Part shown: piece by piece, positions 47,941 through 56,923 of the stretch | Position numbering within the stretch: the first letter of the stretch is position 1 | Layout of the letters: each line of letters opens with the position of its first letter | Source of the DNA: Caulobacter sp. SLTY | GTDB taxonomy: Bacteria > Pseudomonadota > Alphaproteobacteria > Caulobacterales > Caulobacteraceae | Assembly: GCF_009905535.1 (NCBI RefSeq) | Contig: NZ_JAAALA010000007.1 | Location: forward strand, 62,001 to 126,000 | Reading direction: 5' to 3' | Length of the DNA: 64,000 bases | The notes under the pieces: model-generated | What the model was told of the DNA's origin: nothing | Database searches by the model: none | Seen by the model: only the letters and a program-made list of their open reading frames with translations | Program-made: the position numbers and the translations under genes

Positions 47941-48939
47941 CTACCCCGCCACCCTCACTATCCGCTTCCCGACATTCTCCCCGGCCAGCAACCCGATCAG
48001 CGCTCCCGGCAGGCTCTCCAGCCCCTCCAGCACATCCTCCTGCACCTTCAGCTGCCCGCTCGCCGCCCAGGCCTGCAGGTCGGCCATCGCCTGGTCGTTC
48101 TGGTCCGCGAAGTCGCTGACGATGAACCCCCGCAGCCGCAGCCGCTTGGTGACGATCAGCCCCGGCACCCCGCGCGGCCCGAACGGCGCCGCGTTCTCAT
48201 ACTGCGACACCGCCCCGCAGCAGGCGATCCGACCATTCACGTTCATCTGGAACAGGCAGGCCTCCAGGATCTCCCCGCCGGTATTGTCGAAATAGACGTC
48301 GATCCCGCCCGGCGCCGCCGCCTTCAGGTCCTTGAACAGGTTGCCGCCCTTGTAGTCGACCGCCGCGTCGAACCCGAACTCATCGACCAGCATCTGGCAC
48401 TTGGCCGCGCCGCCGGCGATACCGACCACCCGGCAGCCCTTGATCTTGGCGATCTGGCCGACGAACAGCCCGACCGAACCCGCCGCCGCCGACACCGCGA
48501 CCGTCTCGCCGGCCTTGGGCATGCCGCACTCCAGAAGGCCGAAATAGGCCGTCAGCCCGGCCACGCCGAACACGCTGATCAGGTGGGTCTGCGGCTCCAC
48601 CCGCGGCAGCTTGGCCAGGTGCTTGGCCTTGAGCACCGCATACTCCTGCCAACCGGTATCGGCGAACACCAGGTCGCCCACGGCCAGGTTCGGCGCGTTC
48701 GACTCCACCACCTCGGCCAGCGCACCGCCGGCCATCACATCCCCGGCCGCCAGAGCCGAGCGGTACGTCGCCCCCTGCATCCAGGCCCGGTTGGCCGCGT
48801 CCAGGCTGACGTACAGCACCTTCAACAGCACCTCCCCCTCACCCGGCGATCCACGCTCCCCCTCGCTCAACCGGAAATGCTCCGGCCCCAGTTTGCCCTT
48901 GGGCAGGTCGGCAAGGACGATCTGGCGATTGGCGGTCAT
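47941..48939 (-). CDS. CurA-type NADP-dependent oxidoreductase (MDR family)
   Basis: 332 residues from the ATG at 48939 (MTANRQIVLADLPKGKL). Zinc-free medium-chain dehydrogenase/reductase: YVSLDAANRAWM near residue 45, the FGVAGLTAYFGLLECG and VSAAAGSVGLFVGQIAKIKG segments of the NADP-binding Rossmann domain, and YFDNTGGEILEACL. This is the pattern of leukotriene B4 dehydrogenase/CurA-like enzymes, which reduce alkenal/one double bonds. An upstream open extension overlaps the divergent transporter gene and is not coding. Confidence 0.9.
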   Translation of the reverse strand: MTANRQIVLADLPKGKLGPEHFRLSEGERGSPGEGEVLLKVLYVSLDAANRAWMQGATYRSALAAGDVMAGGALAEVVESNAPNLAVGDLVFADTGWQEYAVLKAKHLAKLPRVEPQTHLISVFGVAGLTAYFGLLECGMPKAGETVAVSAAAGSVGLFVGQIAKIKGCRVVGIAGGAAKCQMLVDEFGFDAAVDYKGGNLFKDLKAAAPGGIDVYFDNTGGEILEACLFQMNVNGRIACCGAVSQYENAAPFGPRGVPGLIVTKRLRLRGFIVSDFADQNDQAMADLQAWAASGQLKVQEDVLEGLESLPGALIGLLAGENVGKRIVRVAG

Positions 48940-48970
48940 GGAATGGCTCTCCCTGAATTTTCGCCAACTT

Positions 48971-49052
48971 GGCGCCCCAAGCCCCCGCTCCGCAATGGGG
49001 ACCGGTTGCGCGCGAAGCGGGCAACCGGTCCCCAAGACGGCGCCCCTTCGGG
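48971..49052. repeat. Hairpin element in a divergent promoter region
   Basis: A perfect 13-base inverted pair, GGGGACCGGTTGC (48997-49009) and GCAACCGGTCCCC (49021-49033), with an 11-base spacer, flanked by GGCGCCCC copies at 48971 and 49039. It lies between the starts of the CurA-type gene and the AEC transporter and might act as an operator, though its GC-rich form resembles the other intergenic palindromes here. Confidence 0.55.
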
Positions 49053-49074
49053 GAATCCCTGTAAGGGCCGCTGC

Positions 49075-49995
49075 ATGAGCGCAATCCTCCTCGGCGTCCT
49101 GCCCGTCTTCGCGATGATCGCGCTCGGCTGGGCCCTCAAGGCCTCGAAGTTCATCCCCGAAGAACACTGGCCCGCCATCGAGCGGATCACCTACTTCGTC
49201 TTCTACCCGGGCTTCCTGATGCCGGCGGTGTGGAAGGCCGACTTCTCCGCCCTGTCGGCCGGCCCCTTGGCCATCGGCACGATCGGCGGCATGGCCGCCG
49301 TCGCCCTCGCGGTCCTGGCCGCCAAGCCCCTGTTGCGCATCCCCGACCCCGCCTACACCTCGGTGTTCCAGGGTTCGCTCCGCTGGAACACCTTCGTCTT
49401 CCTGCCGCTGGTGGCCGTGGTCTACGGACCGGCCGGCGCGGGCCTGGGCGCGATGATCATGGGCGCCCTGATCCCGGCCATCAACGTGATCGCCGTGCTG
49501 GTTATGAGCCGCTGGGGCGAGGGCCAGGGCGGCGGCCTGAAGACCGCCCTGCGCGGCCTGGTCCAGAACCCGGTCCTCTGGGGCTGCGGCGTCGGCGCCC
49601 TGTTCAACATCCTCCATGTCCCCAAGATCCCGGCGGTGATGAGCTCACTCGACCTGCTCTCCGCCGCCGCCCTGGCCCTGGGCCTGGTGGTCGCCGGCGC
49701 CGGGCTGAACTTCGCCTACGTCCGCCGCCGCCAGCTGCTGATCGCCTCGGTCAGCGCGGTAAAGCTGCTGATCCTGCCCGTCCTGATGTGGACCTTCACT
49801 GGCCTCGCCGGCGGCGATGAGACCGCCAAGGGCATCGCCCTGCTGGTCGGCTCCGCCCCCGGCGCCGCCGCCTCCTACGTGCTCGCCCGCCAGATGGGCG
49901 GGGACGCCCCGCTGATGGCCGGAATCGTCGCCTTCACCACCGCCGCCAGCCTGGTCACCATCCCGGCGCTGCTGATCCTGTTCCACCTGCCTTGA
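49075..49995 (+). CDS. AEC-family (auxin efflux carrier-like) transporter
   Basis: 306 residues from the ATG at 49075 (MSAILLGVLPVFAMIALGWA). Ten membrane helices in two halves, the segment SLRWNTFVFLPLV typical of bacterial AEC proteins, and a C-terminal GSAPGAAASYVLARQMGGD loop. Bacterial members carry malate, malonate or other acids; the substrate is unknown here. It is divergent from the oxidoreductase, across a palindrome. Confidence 0.88.
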   Translation: MSAILLGVLPVFAMIALGWALKASKFIPEEHWPAIERITYFVFYPGFLMPAVWKADFSALSAGPLAIGTIGGMAAVALAVLAAKPLLRIPDPAYTSVFQGSLRWNTFVFLPLVAVVYGPAGAGLGAMIMGALIPAINVIAVLVMSRWGEGQGGGLKTALRGLVQNPVLWGCGVGALFNILHVPKIPAVMSSLDLLSAAALALGLVVAGAGLNFAYVRRRQLLIASVSAVKLLILPVLMWTFTGLAGGDETAKGIALLVGSAPGAAASYVLARQMGGDAPLMAGIVAFTTAASLVTIPALLILFHLP

Positions 49996-50042
49996 CCTGA
50001 CCCGCGCCCGCACCCCATCGTCCCCACCGGGAGGCAAACCTC

Positions 50043-50705
50043 ATGGAATCTCTTGCCGGCGCCGCCGTGCTTACCCTCGGCCTGGCCGCCCTGGCCGGGT
50101 ACCTGCTGGGTTCGATCCCCTTCGGCTTCATCGCCGCAAAGATGGCCGGGATCGACATCCGCACGGTCGGCTCGGGCAACATCGGGGCGACGAACGTCCT
50201 GCGCACCGGGCGCAAGGACCTAGCCTTGGTCACCCTGATCGGCGACTCCGGAAAGGGCGCGGCCGCCGTGGGCCTGGCCTACGCCTTCGGCCGCTGGCAG
50301 CAGATGGGCGAGCCCACCACCCAGCTGATCATGGCCATTGCGGCCGCCGGCGCCTTTACCGGCCACCTGTTCCCGGTCTGGCTGAAGTTCAAGGGCGGCA
50401 AGGGGGTCGCCACCTTCTTCGGCACCATGCTGGCCCTGGTCTGGCCGGCGGCCCTGCTGGCCGGCGCCACCTGGCTGGCCATGGCCTTCCTGTTCCGGAT
50501 TTCCTCGCTCGCGGCGCTGACCGCTGTGGCCCTGGCCCCATTCTTCGTCCTGGCTACCGAGGGGGGCCATCCGGCCATGGTCGCGGCCATCTTCATGGCG
50601 GTGCTGGTCTATATCCGCCACGCCGACAACATCCGCCGCCTGCTCAAGGGCGAGGAGCCGAAGATCGGGGCCAAGAAGGCCGCCGCCGCCGAACCAAAAG
50701 AATGA
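50043..50705 (+). CDS. plsY: Acyl-phosphate:glycerol-3-phosphate acyltransferase
   Basis: 220 residues, a typical PlsY with five or six membrane helices. The three cytoplasmic motifs are present: [14 protein letters not shown], the [12 protein letters not shown] loop, and the [18 protein letters not shown]-terminus. It makes lysophosphatidic acid from acyl-phosphate (supplied by PlsX) at the inner membrane, the first step of phospholipid synthesis. It overlaps dprA by 4 bases. Confidence 0.95.
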   Translation: MESLAGAAVLTLGLAALAGYLLGSIPFGFIAAKMAGIDIRTVGSGNIGATNVLRTGRKDLALVTLIGDSGKGAAAVGLAYAFGRWQQMGEPTTQLIMAIAAAGAFTGHLFPVWLKFKGGKGVATFFGTMLALVWPAALLAGATWLAMAFLFRISSLAALTAVALAPFFVLATEGGHPAMVAAIFMAVLVYIRHADNIRRLLKGEEPKIGAKKAAAAEPKE

Positions 50706-51778
50706 CCGACGAGGAGCGCCTGGCCTGGCTGCGCCTGGCGCGCACCGAACAGGTCGGTCCGGTCACCTTCGACCAGCTGCTGCGCCGCTACGGCTCGGCC
50801 GCCGCCGTGCTTGAGGCCCTGCCGAACCTGGCCCAGCGCGGCGGCCGAAACGGTCCCCTGCGGATCCCCAGCCTCGATGACGCCCGCCGCGAACTCGACG
50901 CCGGCGACCGCATCGGCGCCCATCTGCTCTGCGCCACCGAGCCGGCCTTCCCGCAACAGCTCGCGGCCCTCGACCCGCCCCCGCCCCTGCTCTGGGTGCT
51001 CGGCGACCTGAGCATCGCCAACCGGCCCACGGCCGCGATCGTCGGCGCACGCGTCGCCTCGGCGTCCGGCCAGACCTTCGCCAGGGGCCTCGCCGCCCAA
51101 CTCGGCGCCGAAGGGGTGACCATCGTCTCCGGCCTGGCGCGAGGCATCGACAAGGCGGCGCACGAAGGCTCCCTGGCCACCGGCGCCATCGCCGTCCTCG
51201 GCGGCGGACCGGACGATATCTACCCGCCCGAGCACCGCGACCTACACCGCCAGATCGCCGAGCGCGGCGCCGTCGTCTCAGAGAGCCCGCCCGGCTATCG
51301 CGCCCAGGCCCGCGACTTCCCCCGCCGCAACCGCATCATCTCCGGCCTTTCGCTCGCGGTGGTCGTGGTCGAGGCCGAGCTGAAGTCCGGGTCCCTGATC
51401 ACCGCCCGCCTGGCCGGTGAGCAGGGGCGCGAGGTGCTGGCCGTCCCCGGCTCGCCGCTCGACCCCCGCGCCAAGGGGACCAACAACCTGATCCGCCAAG
51501 GCGCCGCCCTCTGCGAAGGCCCGGAGGACGTGCTGGAAGCCCTGCGGCAGGTCTCCGTCCGCGAGCCTGACCACCGCTGGCAGGGCCCGGCTGACGATGT
51601 GGACATCGATGCGGTCCGCGACCGCCTAGCCGCCCTCCTCTCCCCCACGCCGGTATCCCGCGACGACCTGGTCCGCGCCGTCGGGGAACCCGCCCCGGTG
51701 GTCCTCGCCGCGCTTACCGAGCTGGCCCTGGCCGGCCGCGCCGAGCTGTTGCCAGGCGGCATGGTCAGCTCGGCCTGA
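50702..51778 (+). CDS. dprA: DNA-processing protein DprA
   Basis: 358 residues: an N-terminal SAM-like helical domain, the Rossmann domain with [16 protein letters not shown], the [17 protein letters not shown] motif, [20 protein letters not shown] and [15 protein letters not shown], and a C-terminal winged-helix domain ([20 protein letters not shown]). DprA loads RecA onto incoming single-stranded DNA during transformation. The plsY-dprA order is conserved in this group. Confidence 0.95.
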   Translation: MTDEERLAWLRLARTEQVGPVTFDQLLRRYGSAAAVLEALPNLAQRGGRNGPLRIPSLDDARRELDAGDRIGAHLLCATEPAFPQQLAALDPPPPLLWVLGDLSIANRPTAAIVGARVASASGQTFARGLAAQLGAEGVTIVSGLARGIDKAAHEGSLATGAIAVLGGGPDDIYPPEHRDLHRQIAERGAVVSESPPGYRAQARDFPRRNRIISGLSLAVVVVEAELKSGSLITARLAGEQGREVLAVPGSPLDPRAKGTNNLIRQGAALCEGPEDVLEALRQVSVREPDHRWQGPADDVDIDAVRDRLAALLSPTPVSRDDLVRAVGEPAPVVLAALTELALAGRAELLPGGMVSSA

Positions 51779-51864
51779 AATCGTACCCCATTTTCGAATT
51801 GCCCCCGCCCGTCCCCATCCGCCATGATGCGGGTAACGAACCAAAAGACGGGAGAAGAACGCCG

Positions 51865-53097
51865 ATGGACGCCCAATCGAACTGGACCGGCCTGGACGCC
51901 GCCCGCCTGGAGCGGATCGGCGAGCATCTGACCCGCAACTACATCGAGCCCGGCAAGATCGCCGGCTGCCAGATCGCCGTCAGCCGCCACGGCCACCCCG
52001 CCTACAACGCCGTCTTCGGCAGCATGGACCTCGAGCGCAACAAGCCTATGCGCGAGGACACCATCTTCCGCATCTATTCGATGACCAAGCCCATCACCTC
52101 GGTCGCCCTGATGACCCTGTTCGAGCGCGGCTTCTTCCAGCTCGACGACCCGGTCCACCGCTTCTTCCCCGAGTGGAAGGCCCAGCGGGTCTGGGTCTCG
52201 GGCGAGGGCGAGGACATGGTCACCGCCCCCCTCGACCGTCCGGTCAGCATCCGCGACGTGCTGACCCACATGAGCGGCCTGACCTACGGCGGCGGCCTGC
52301 CCGGCGTGGGCATCCAGCACCCGGTCGACAAGGTCTATCGCGCCCTGAAAATCCGCAGCCTCGGCGCCGCCGACAGCCTGCCCGAGTTCATGGCCAAGCT
52401 CGGCCAGGTGCCTCTGCTTTTCCAGCCGGGCACGAAGTGGATGTACTCGCTCGCCACCGACGTCTGCGGCGCCCTGGTCGAGCGCATCAGCGGCGTACCC
52501 TTCGACAAATACCTGCAAGACGTCATCTTCGACCCGCTGGGCATGATCGACACCAGCTTCCAGGTCGCGCCGGAAAAGGCTGACCGCTTCGCCGCCAACT
52601 ATCAGCGCAACCCCGACAAGACCCTCGGCGTGATCGACGATCCCGGCGCCAGCGCCTACCTGCAACCCGCCAAATTCCTCTCAGGCGGCGGCGGCTTGAC
52701 CGGCACCTGCGCCGATTACATGCGCTTCTGCGAGATGCTCCGCCGTGGCGGCGAGCTCGACGGCCACCGTATCCTCGGCCCCCGCACTCTCGACCTGATG
52801 ACCCGCAACCACCTGCCCGGCGACCAGGACCTGACCGACATCGCGCTGGGCACCTTCTCCGAAACCACCAACCGCGGCGTCGGCTTCGGCCTCGGCTTTG
52901 CCAGCACCATGGACGTGGTCACCACCGGCGCCCTCGGCGAAGGCGACTACTATTGGGGCGGCGCCGCCTCGACCATCTTCTGGGTCGACCCGCACGAGGA
53001 CCTCTGCGTGGTGTTCATGACCCAGCTGATGCCGTCGGGGACGTTCAACTTCCGGGGCCAGCTGAAGAACATCATCTATTCGGCGATGGTGGACTGA
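51865..53097 (+). CDS. Serine hydrolase of the beta-lactamase/esterase EstB family
   Basis: 410 residues from the ATG at 51865. No signal peptide, so probably cytoplasmic. The catalytic serine and lysine are S72 and K75 in IYSMTKP, and the tyrosine is in MYSLATDVCG. The segment LLTHMSGLTYGGGL-like VLTHMSGLTYGG and the final YYWGGAASTIFWVDP are common in EstB-type esterases and 6-aminohexanoate-dimer hydrolases rather than true class C beta-lactamases. The substrate is unknown. Confidence 0.9.
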   Translation: MDAQSNWTGLDAARLERIGEHLTRNYIEPGKIAGCQIAVSRHGHPAYNAVFGSMDLERNKPMREDTIFRIYSMTKPITSVALMTLFERGFFQLDDPVHRFFPEWKAQRVWVSGEGEDMVTAPLDRPVSIRDVLTHMSGLTYGGGLPGVGIQHPVDKVYRALKIRSLGAADSLPEFMAKLGQVPLLFQPGTKWMYSLATDVCGALVERISGVPFDKYLQDVIFDPLGMIDTSFQVAPEKADRFAANYQRNPDKTLGVIDDPGASAYLQPAKFLSGGGGLTGTCADYMRFCEMLRRGGELDGHRILGPRTLDLMTRNHLPGDQDLTDIALGTFSETTNRGVGFGLGFASTMDVVTTGALGEGDYYWGGAASTIFWVDPHEDLCVVFMTQLMPSGTFNFRGQLKNIIYSAMVD

Positions 53098-53100
53098 GCC

Positions 53101-53754
53101 CTATTTGTCCCCGTCGCGCACCCAGCGGGTGGCCTCGCCCCTGGGTTCGCTCAGTTCGTAGCGTTCCGACAGCTTGGCCGCGCCGGTCAGCGCCGCCTTG
53201 CTGGACGGAGTGCAGCCTGACTGCTGTTCGTCCATCACCATACCCGGCGACGGTTCCAGCGTCCCGAAGCGGGGCTGGCCGTCTTCGCGCTTGGAATCCT
53301 TCGGCGGCGGAGGACCGCACTGCACGATCCAGCCCGTGTATTCGATGATCCGACCCTCGCCGTCGCTTTTCACCGGCTTGACCCCGATGTACATGAACAA
53401 CTTCGGCCCATCGCCCTTTTCCTGCAGCTCGATCTGCATCACGCGCGGATCGCCCGCGGCCAGCACGAAGGGAACCTTGAATGGCTGGCCGTCGTCTCCG
53501 ACGCCGGTCATCGCGCCGTCCTTGACCACGATCCAGCCGGCGCACTCGGGCCATTCGGTCGCCGGCTTCTTGAGGTCCACGTCGCAGCCCTTCTCGACGC
53601 TGACCCATAGGCCGTCCTTCATCGCCGGCGCCCCGGCGGCGTCGGCGGCCGTGTAGGTCGGCTCGGTGGTGATCACCAGGTTGCAGGCGCTCAAGCCGGC
53701 GGCCAGCGCCAGGCCCGCGGCGCCCCTTAAAACCCACTGGCCAAGTCGACGCAT
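53101..53754 (-). CDS. Predicted lipoprotein of unknown function
   Basis: 217 residues from the ATG at 53754. A lipoprotein signal peptide is clear: MRRLGQWVLRGAAGLALAAG followed by the lipobox LSAC. The mature part has a GLWVSVEKGCDVDL segment and several cysteines; no recognised domain. It ends three bases from the convergent serine hydrolase gene and is divergent from bolA. Confidence 0.78.
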   Translation of the reverse strand: MRRLGQWVLRGAAGLALAAGLSACNLVITTEPTYTAADAAGAPAMKDGLWVSVEKGCDVDLKKPATEWPECAGWIVVKDGAMTGVGDDGQPFKVPFVLAAGDPRVMQIELQEKGDGPKLFMYIGVKPVKSDGEGRIIEYTGWIVQCGPPPPKDSKREDGQPRFGTLEPSPGMVMDEQQSGCTPSSKAALTGAAKLSERYELSEPRGEATRWVRDGDK

Positions 53755-53825
53755 CGCGATCCCCCTTTGCAACATGGTAAGGGATACCTTGCACCGTCTG
53801 CTCGACAAACCGGAGTCTGATTCCC

Positions 53826-54062
53826 GTGCCCATGCCCGCCGCCGAACTGGACCGCCGCCTGCGCGAGGCCTTCCCGGACGCCGAGGTGACCATCACCGAC
53901 CTGGCCGGCGACGGCGACCACTACAAGGCCCGTATCGTTTCGCCCACCTTCGCCGGCCTGACGCGGGTGCGCCAGCATCAGCTCGTCAACCGCGCCCTGG
54001 AGGATGTGCTGGGCACGGTGCTGCACGCCCTGGCCCTCGAGACGGCCGTCCCGGACGCCTAG
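53826..54062 (+). CDS. bolA: BolA-family protein
   Basis: 78 residues with the BolA class II KH-like fold: LREAFPDAEVTITDLAGDGDHY and the FAGLTRVRQHQLVNRAL helix with the conserved RVxxHxxVNxAL pattern. BolA proteins bind monothiol glutaredoxins and [2Fe-2S] clusters. The start is GTG at 53826 (GGAG 11 bases upstream) or ATG two codons later. It is three bases before the AKR-like gene and about 900 bases before grxD. Confidence 0.93.
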   Translation: MPMPAAELDRRLREAFPDAEVTITDLAGDGDHYKARIVSPTFAGLTRVRQHQLVNRALEDVLGTVLHALALETAVPDA

Positions 54063-54065
54063 GCC

Positions 54066-54899
54066 ATGCGCTACCGCCCGTTCGGCGCCACCTACGGCAT
54101 GGCCGTTTCCACCGTCTCCCTGCTGCTGGAGGACCGGCGGCTGATGTCGGCGCGCGACTGGCGCGATCTGCTCAACGCCGCCATGACCGCCGGCATCAAC
54201 TGCTTTGAGCTGGTCGGCTCCAGCGAGGCCCTGATCGACGGCCTGCGGCAGGCCCTTGCCGGCGTCGAGCGCCGCCTGGTTTTCCTGGCCTGGCAGGCCC
54301 CGCCCATCGGCGATCCGGCCAGGGCGGCCGGCCAGGTGATAGGTCAGCTTGAGATCGACTACCTCGACCTGCTGATCCTGCTGGACCCCTCGCGGGCGCC
54401 GCAGGTCCAGTCCCTGCGTCAGGATCGGCTGGTCCGTCAGGTCGGCGTCTGTGGCGAGGGCGAGGTCGCCGATCAGGCTCTGACGATGACCGGAGTCGAC
54501 GCCCTGATCACCCCCTACAGCCTGACGTCCGGCTGGAAGGAGCGGCACCGGTTGAAGGTGGCGTCCGAGCGGAACATGGCGGTGATCGCCTATGACATCT
54601 GCCCCGTCGCCCTGACCGGAGACGACAAGCCCAGCTTGATCCCCAAGGGCTGGTTCAAGAAGAAGAAGGCCGCCGACAGGAAGGGGCCCTACCAGTTCCT
54701 CAACGAGGCCCATGGCTGGACCGCCGAGGAAATCTGCCTGGCGTTCGCCCTGTTCGAGCCGGCGGTGACCTCGGTGCGCATCGAGGCCGACAGTGTCGAG
54801 CGCATTGCCAAGCTGGCGACCGTGCCCGAGCGCGACCTGCCCACCGGCGTGGCGGCCCAGATCGAGATGGCCCGGTTCTCCGCCGACGGCCGCCGCTGA
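54066..54899 (+). CDS. Aldo/keto reductase-fold protein lacking the catalytic tetrad
   Basis: 277 residues. The start RYRPFGATYGMAVSTVSLLL and the path ARDWRDLLNAAMTAGINCFE and IDYLDLLILLDPS follow the (beta/alpha)8 fold of aldo/keto reductases. However, where active enzymes have D-T-A-x-x-Y this one has ELVGSS, where they have a lysine it has FLAWQAP, and where they have the histidine it has LLD. All four catalytic residues appear to be lost. It is three bases after bolA and before grxD, so it is probably a binding or scaffold protein in that context. Confidence 0.7.
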   Translation: MRYRPFGATYGMAVSTVSLLLEDRRLMSARDWRDLLNAAMTAGINCFELVGSSEALIDGLRQALAGVERRLVFLAWQAPPIGDPARAAGQVIGQLEIDYLDLLILLDPSRAPQVQSLRQDRLVRQVGVCGEGEVADQALTMTGVDALITPYSLTSGWKERHRLKVASERNMAVIAYDICPVALTGDDKPSLIPKGWFKKKKAADRKGPYQFLNEAHGWTAEEICLAFALFEPAVTSVRIEADSVERIAKLATVPERDLPTGVAAQIEMARFSADGRR

Positions 54900-54961
54900 C
54901 CTTGACCTTCGCCGCCCCGGCGCCTAGCTGTGGCCTTGGTTTCTTTTGAGGATTTGCCCCC

Positions 54962-55302
<341 letters not shown>

Positions 55303-55306
<4 letters not shown>

Positions 55307-55719
55307 GCCGAGCTCTGACGCCGCCCGACGGCCAACAGACCTTCACCTTCGATTTCGCCCCCCAGGATCGCGACATCGACGAGAACGGCCACGTCAACAA
55401 CGTGGTCTACCTGGCCTGGATGCAGGACCTGGCCACCGGCCACTGGCGGGCTCGCCTGCCGGCCGAGGAACAGTCGAAGTGGGCCTGGGTCGCGCTGCGC
55501 CATGAACTCGACTACCGCCGCGCCCTGCTGCCGCACGAGACGGCGGTCGGCGTCACCTGGATCGGTGACCGGCGTGGCCCGCGGATGGACCGCTTTTATC
55601 GCATCGACGGCCCCGACGGCGAAATGTGCGCCCAGGGCCGCTCTGAATGGTGTCTGATCGACGCCGGCACGCGCAAGCCCGTCCGCGTACCGGACTGGAT
55701 GTCGGAGATGTTCCGCTAG
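55303..55719 (+). CDS. Acyl-CoA thioesterase of the hotdog fold
   Basis: 138 residues starting at the GTG at 55303. The segment DIDENGHVNNVVYLAWMQDL carries the catalytic aspartate region of 4-hydroxybenzoyl-CoA thioesterase-like enzymes, with RHELDYRRALLPHETAVG as the following strand pair. It hydrolyses an acyl-CoA thioester; the chain is unknown. It is translationally coupled to grxD. Confidence 0.88.
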
Positions 55720-55763
55720 CGGGCCGCGCCGGCGAGGGTATGATCCCCAACGAGGGGGACACC

Positions 55764-56510
55764 ATGCGCCGCGCCATCCTGATCGCCTTGGGCCTGACCG
55801 CCGCCTTCGCGGCCGCCGTCCCGGCAGCAGAGCCGCTTCAGCCCTGCGCCTCCGGAGCGGAGTCCGACGGGGTTCCGGTCTCGTCGGAACGCCGGCACAT
55901 CCCCGCCATCGGCGAGGACGCTGAGGTGACGGTCGGTCAGTCGCTGATCCGCGAGGAGACCCACGGCGTCTATCCCTACAGCGTTGAGATCTTCGACGAC
56001 CTGACCTTCGTTGGGAAACTGGAGGGCGCGCGCGGCCTGACCCTGTTGGTGCCGAAGGGCGTCTACACCCAGCCCCTCACCTCGACCTATGGCGACAGCT
56101 ACGCCATCCCCGATGGTCGAATTATCAAGACCCGCAGCCCCGGCCGCGAGTATCCCGGCACGGTCAGTCTCTCGGTCAGCCGAACCGAGGGCGCGCCGGT
56201 AACGGCCTACCTGAAGTACAACAATCGCCGAGGCTCCGTGAGCATGCCGGCCCGCTACAAGGTCAGCTACTGCCAGGCCCTGGCCGCGCCGAGCGTAACG
56301 CGCCAACTGATCTATACAGGGGTGGCCGCCAACATCGTCAGCTTCCAGTATCGCGAAACCTCGCGGGTCGCCGGTGTCGCGCCGACGATCCAGGAACTGC
56401 GCTACGACCTCAACCACGGCTCGGAAATCGGCTATCAGGGCCTGAGGATTCAGATCGTCAAGGCGGCCAACGCGACCATTCGCTATCGGGTGCTCAGCCC
56501 GTTGGATTAG
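55764..56510 (+). CDS. Secreted protein of unknown function
   Basis: 248 residues from the ATG at 55764, after a GAGGGGG ribosome site. The N-terminus MRRAILIALGLTAAFAAAVPA is a Sec signal peptide. The mature protein is beta-rich with two cysteines and contains RETHGVYPYSVEIFDDLTF and SQYGDSYAIPDG-like segments. I do not recognise a family. Its end overlaps the convergent lipoprotein gene by 4 bases. Confidence 0.7.
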   Translation: MRRAILIALGLTAAFAAAVPAAEPLQPCASGAESDGVPVSSERRHIPAIGEDAEVTVGQSLIREETHGVYPYSVEIFDDLTFVGKLEGARGLTLLVPKGVYTQPLTSTYGDSYAIPDGRIIKTRSPGREYPGTVSLSVSRTEGAPVTAYLKYNNRRGSVSMPARYKVSYCQALAAPSVTRQLIYTGVAANIVSFQYRETSRVAGVAPTIQELRYDLNHGSEIGYQGLRIQIVKAANATIRYRVLSPLD

Positions 56511-56860
56511 CGCCCCGCCAGCGGATTGACGATCGCCACCGCCTGTCCGGGCTTGAGCCCCAGCTCGTCGTAGGTGAACGCGATCTCCATCGGCCGGGGC
56601 GCGGCCTTGCAGTGGTCCATCTTCTTGCGGCCGAACGCGACGGCGACCCGATCTCCCTTGCGTTCGACGAAGAAGGCGAAGTCTTCCTTGGCGGTGCAGC
56701 CGGTGGAGGTGACCCGGATCACCAGCGCATCTGCCCGAACCTCGGCGCTAAGCAAGGGCTCCAGCTCGACCATTCCGGCATCGGGGGAAGAATAGACGGC
56801 CTTGGTCGCACAGGCGGAGACCAGCAGCAGGGCGGCGAGGAGGGCGTGGCGGCGTGTCAT
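56507..56860 (-). CDS. Small predicted lipoprotein
   Basis: 117 residues with a lipoprotein signal (MTRRHALLAALLLVSAC, lipobox VSAC). The mature part contains TGCTAKEDFAFFVERKGDRV and ends GQAVAIVNPLAGR. No recognised family. It is divergent from the second serine hydrolase gene. Confidence 0.75.
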   Translation of the reverse strand: MTRRHALLAALLLVSACATKAVYSSPDAGMVELEPLLSAEVRADALVIRVTSTGCTAKEDFAFFVERKGDRVAVAFGRKKMDHCKAAPRPMEIAFTYDELGLKPGQAVAIVNPLAGR

Positions 56861-56923
56861 GCGATGAGCAAAGACACAGCCTCCGCCCTTGTCTAGCCTT
56901 GGCGGGTTTTCGGGGAGTCACCC

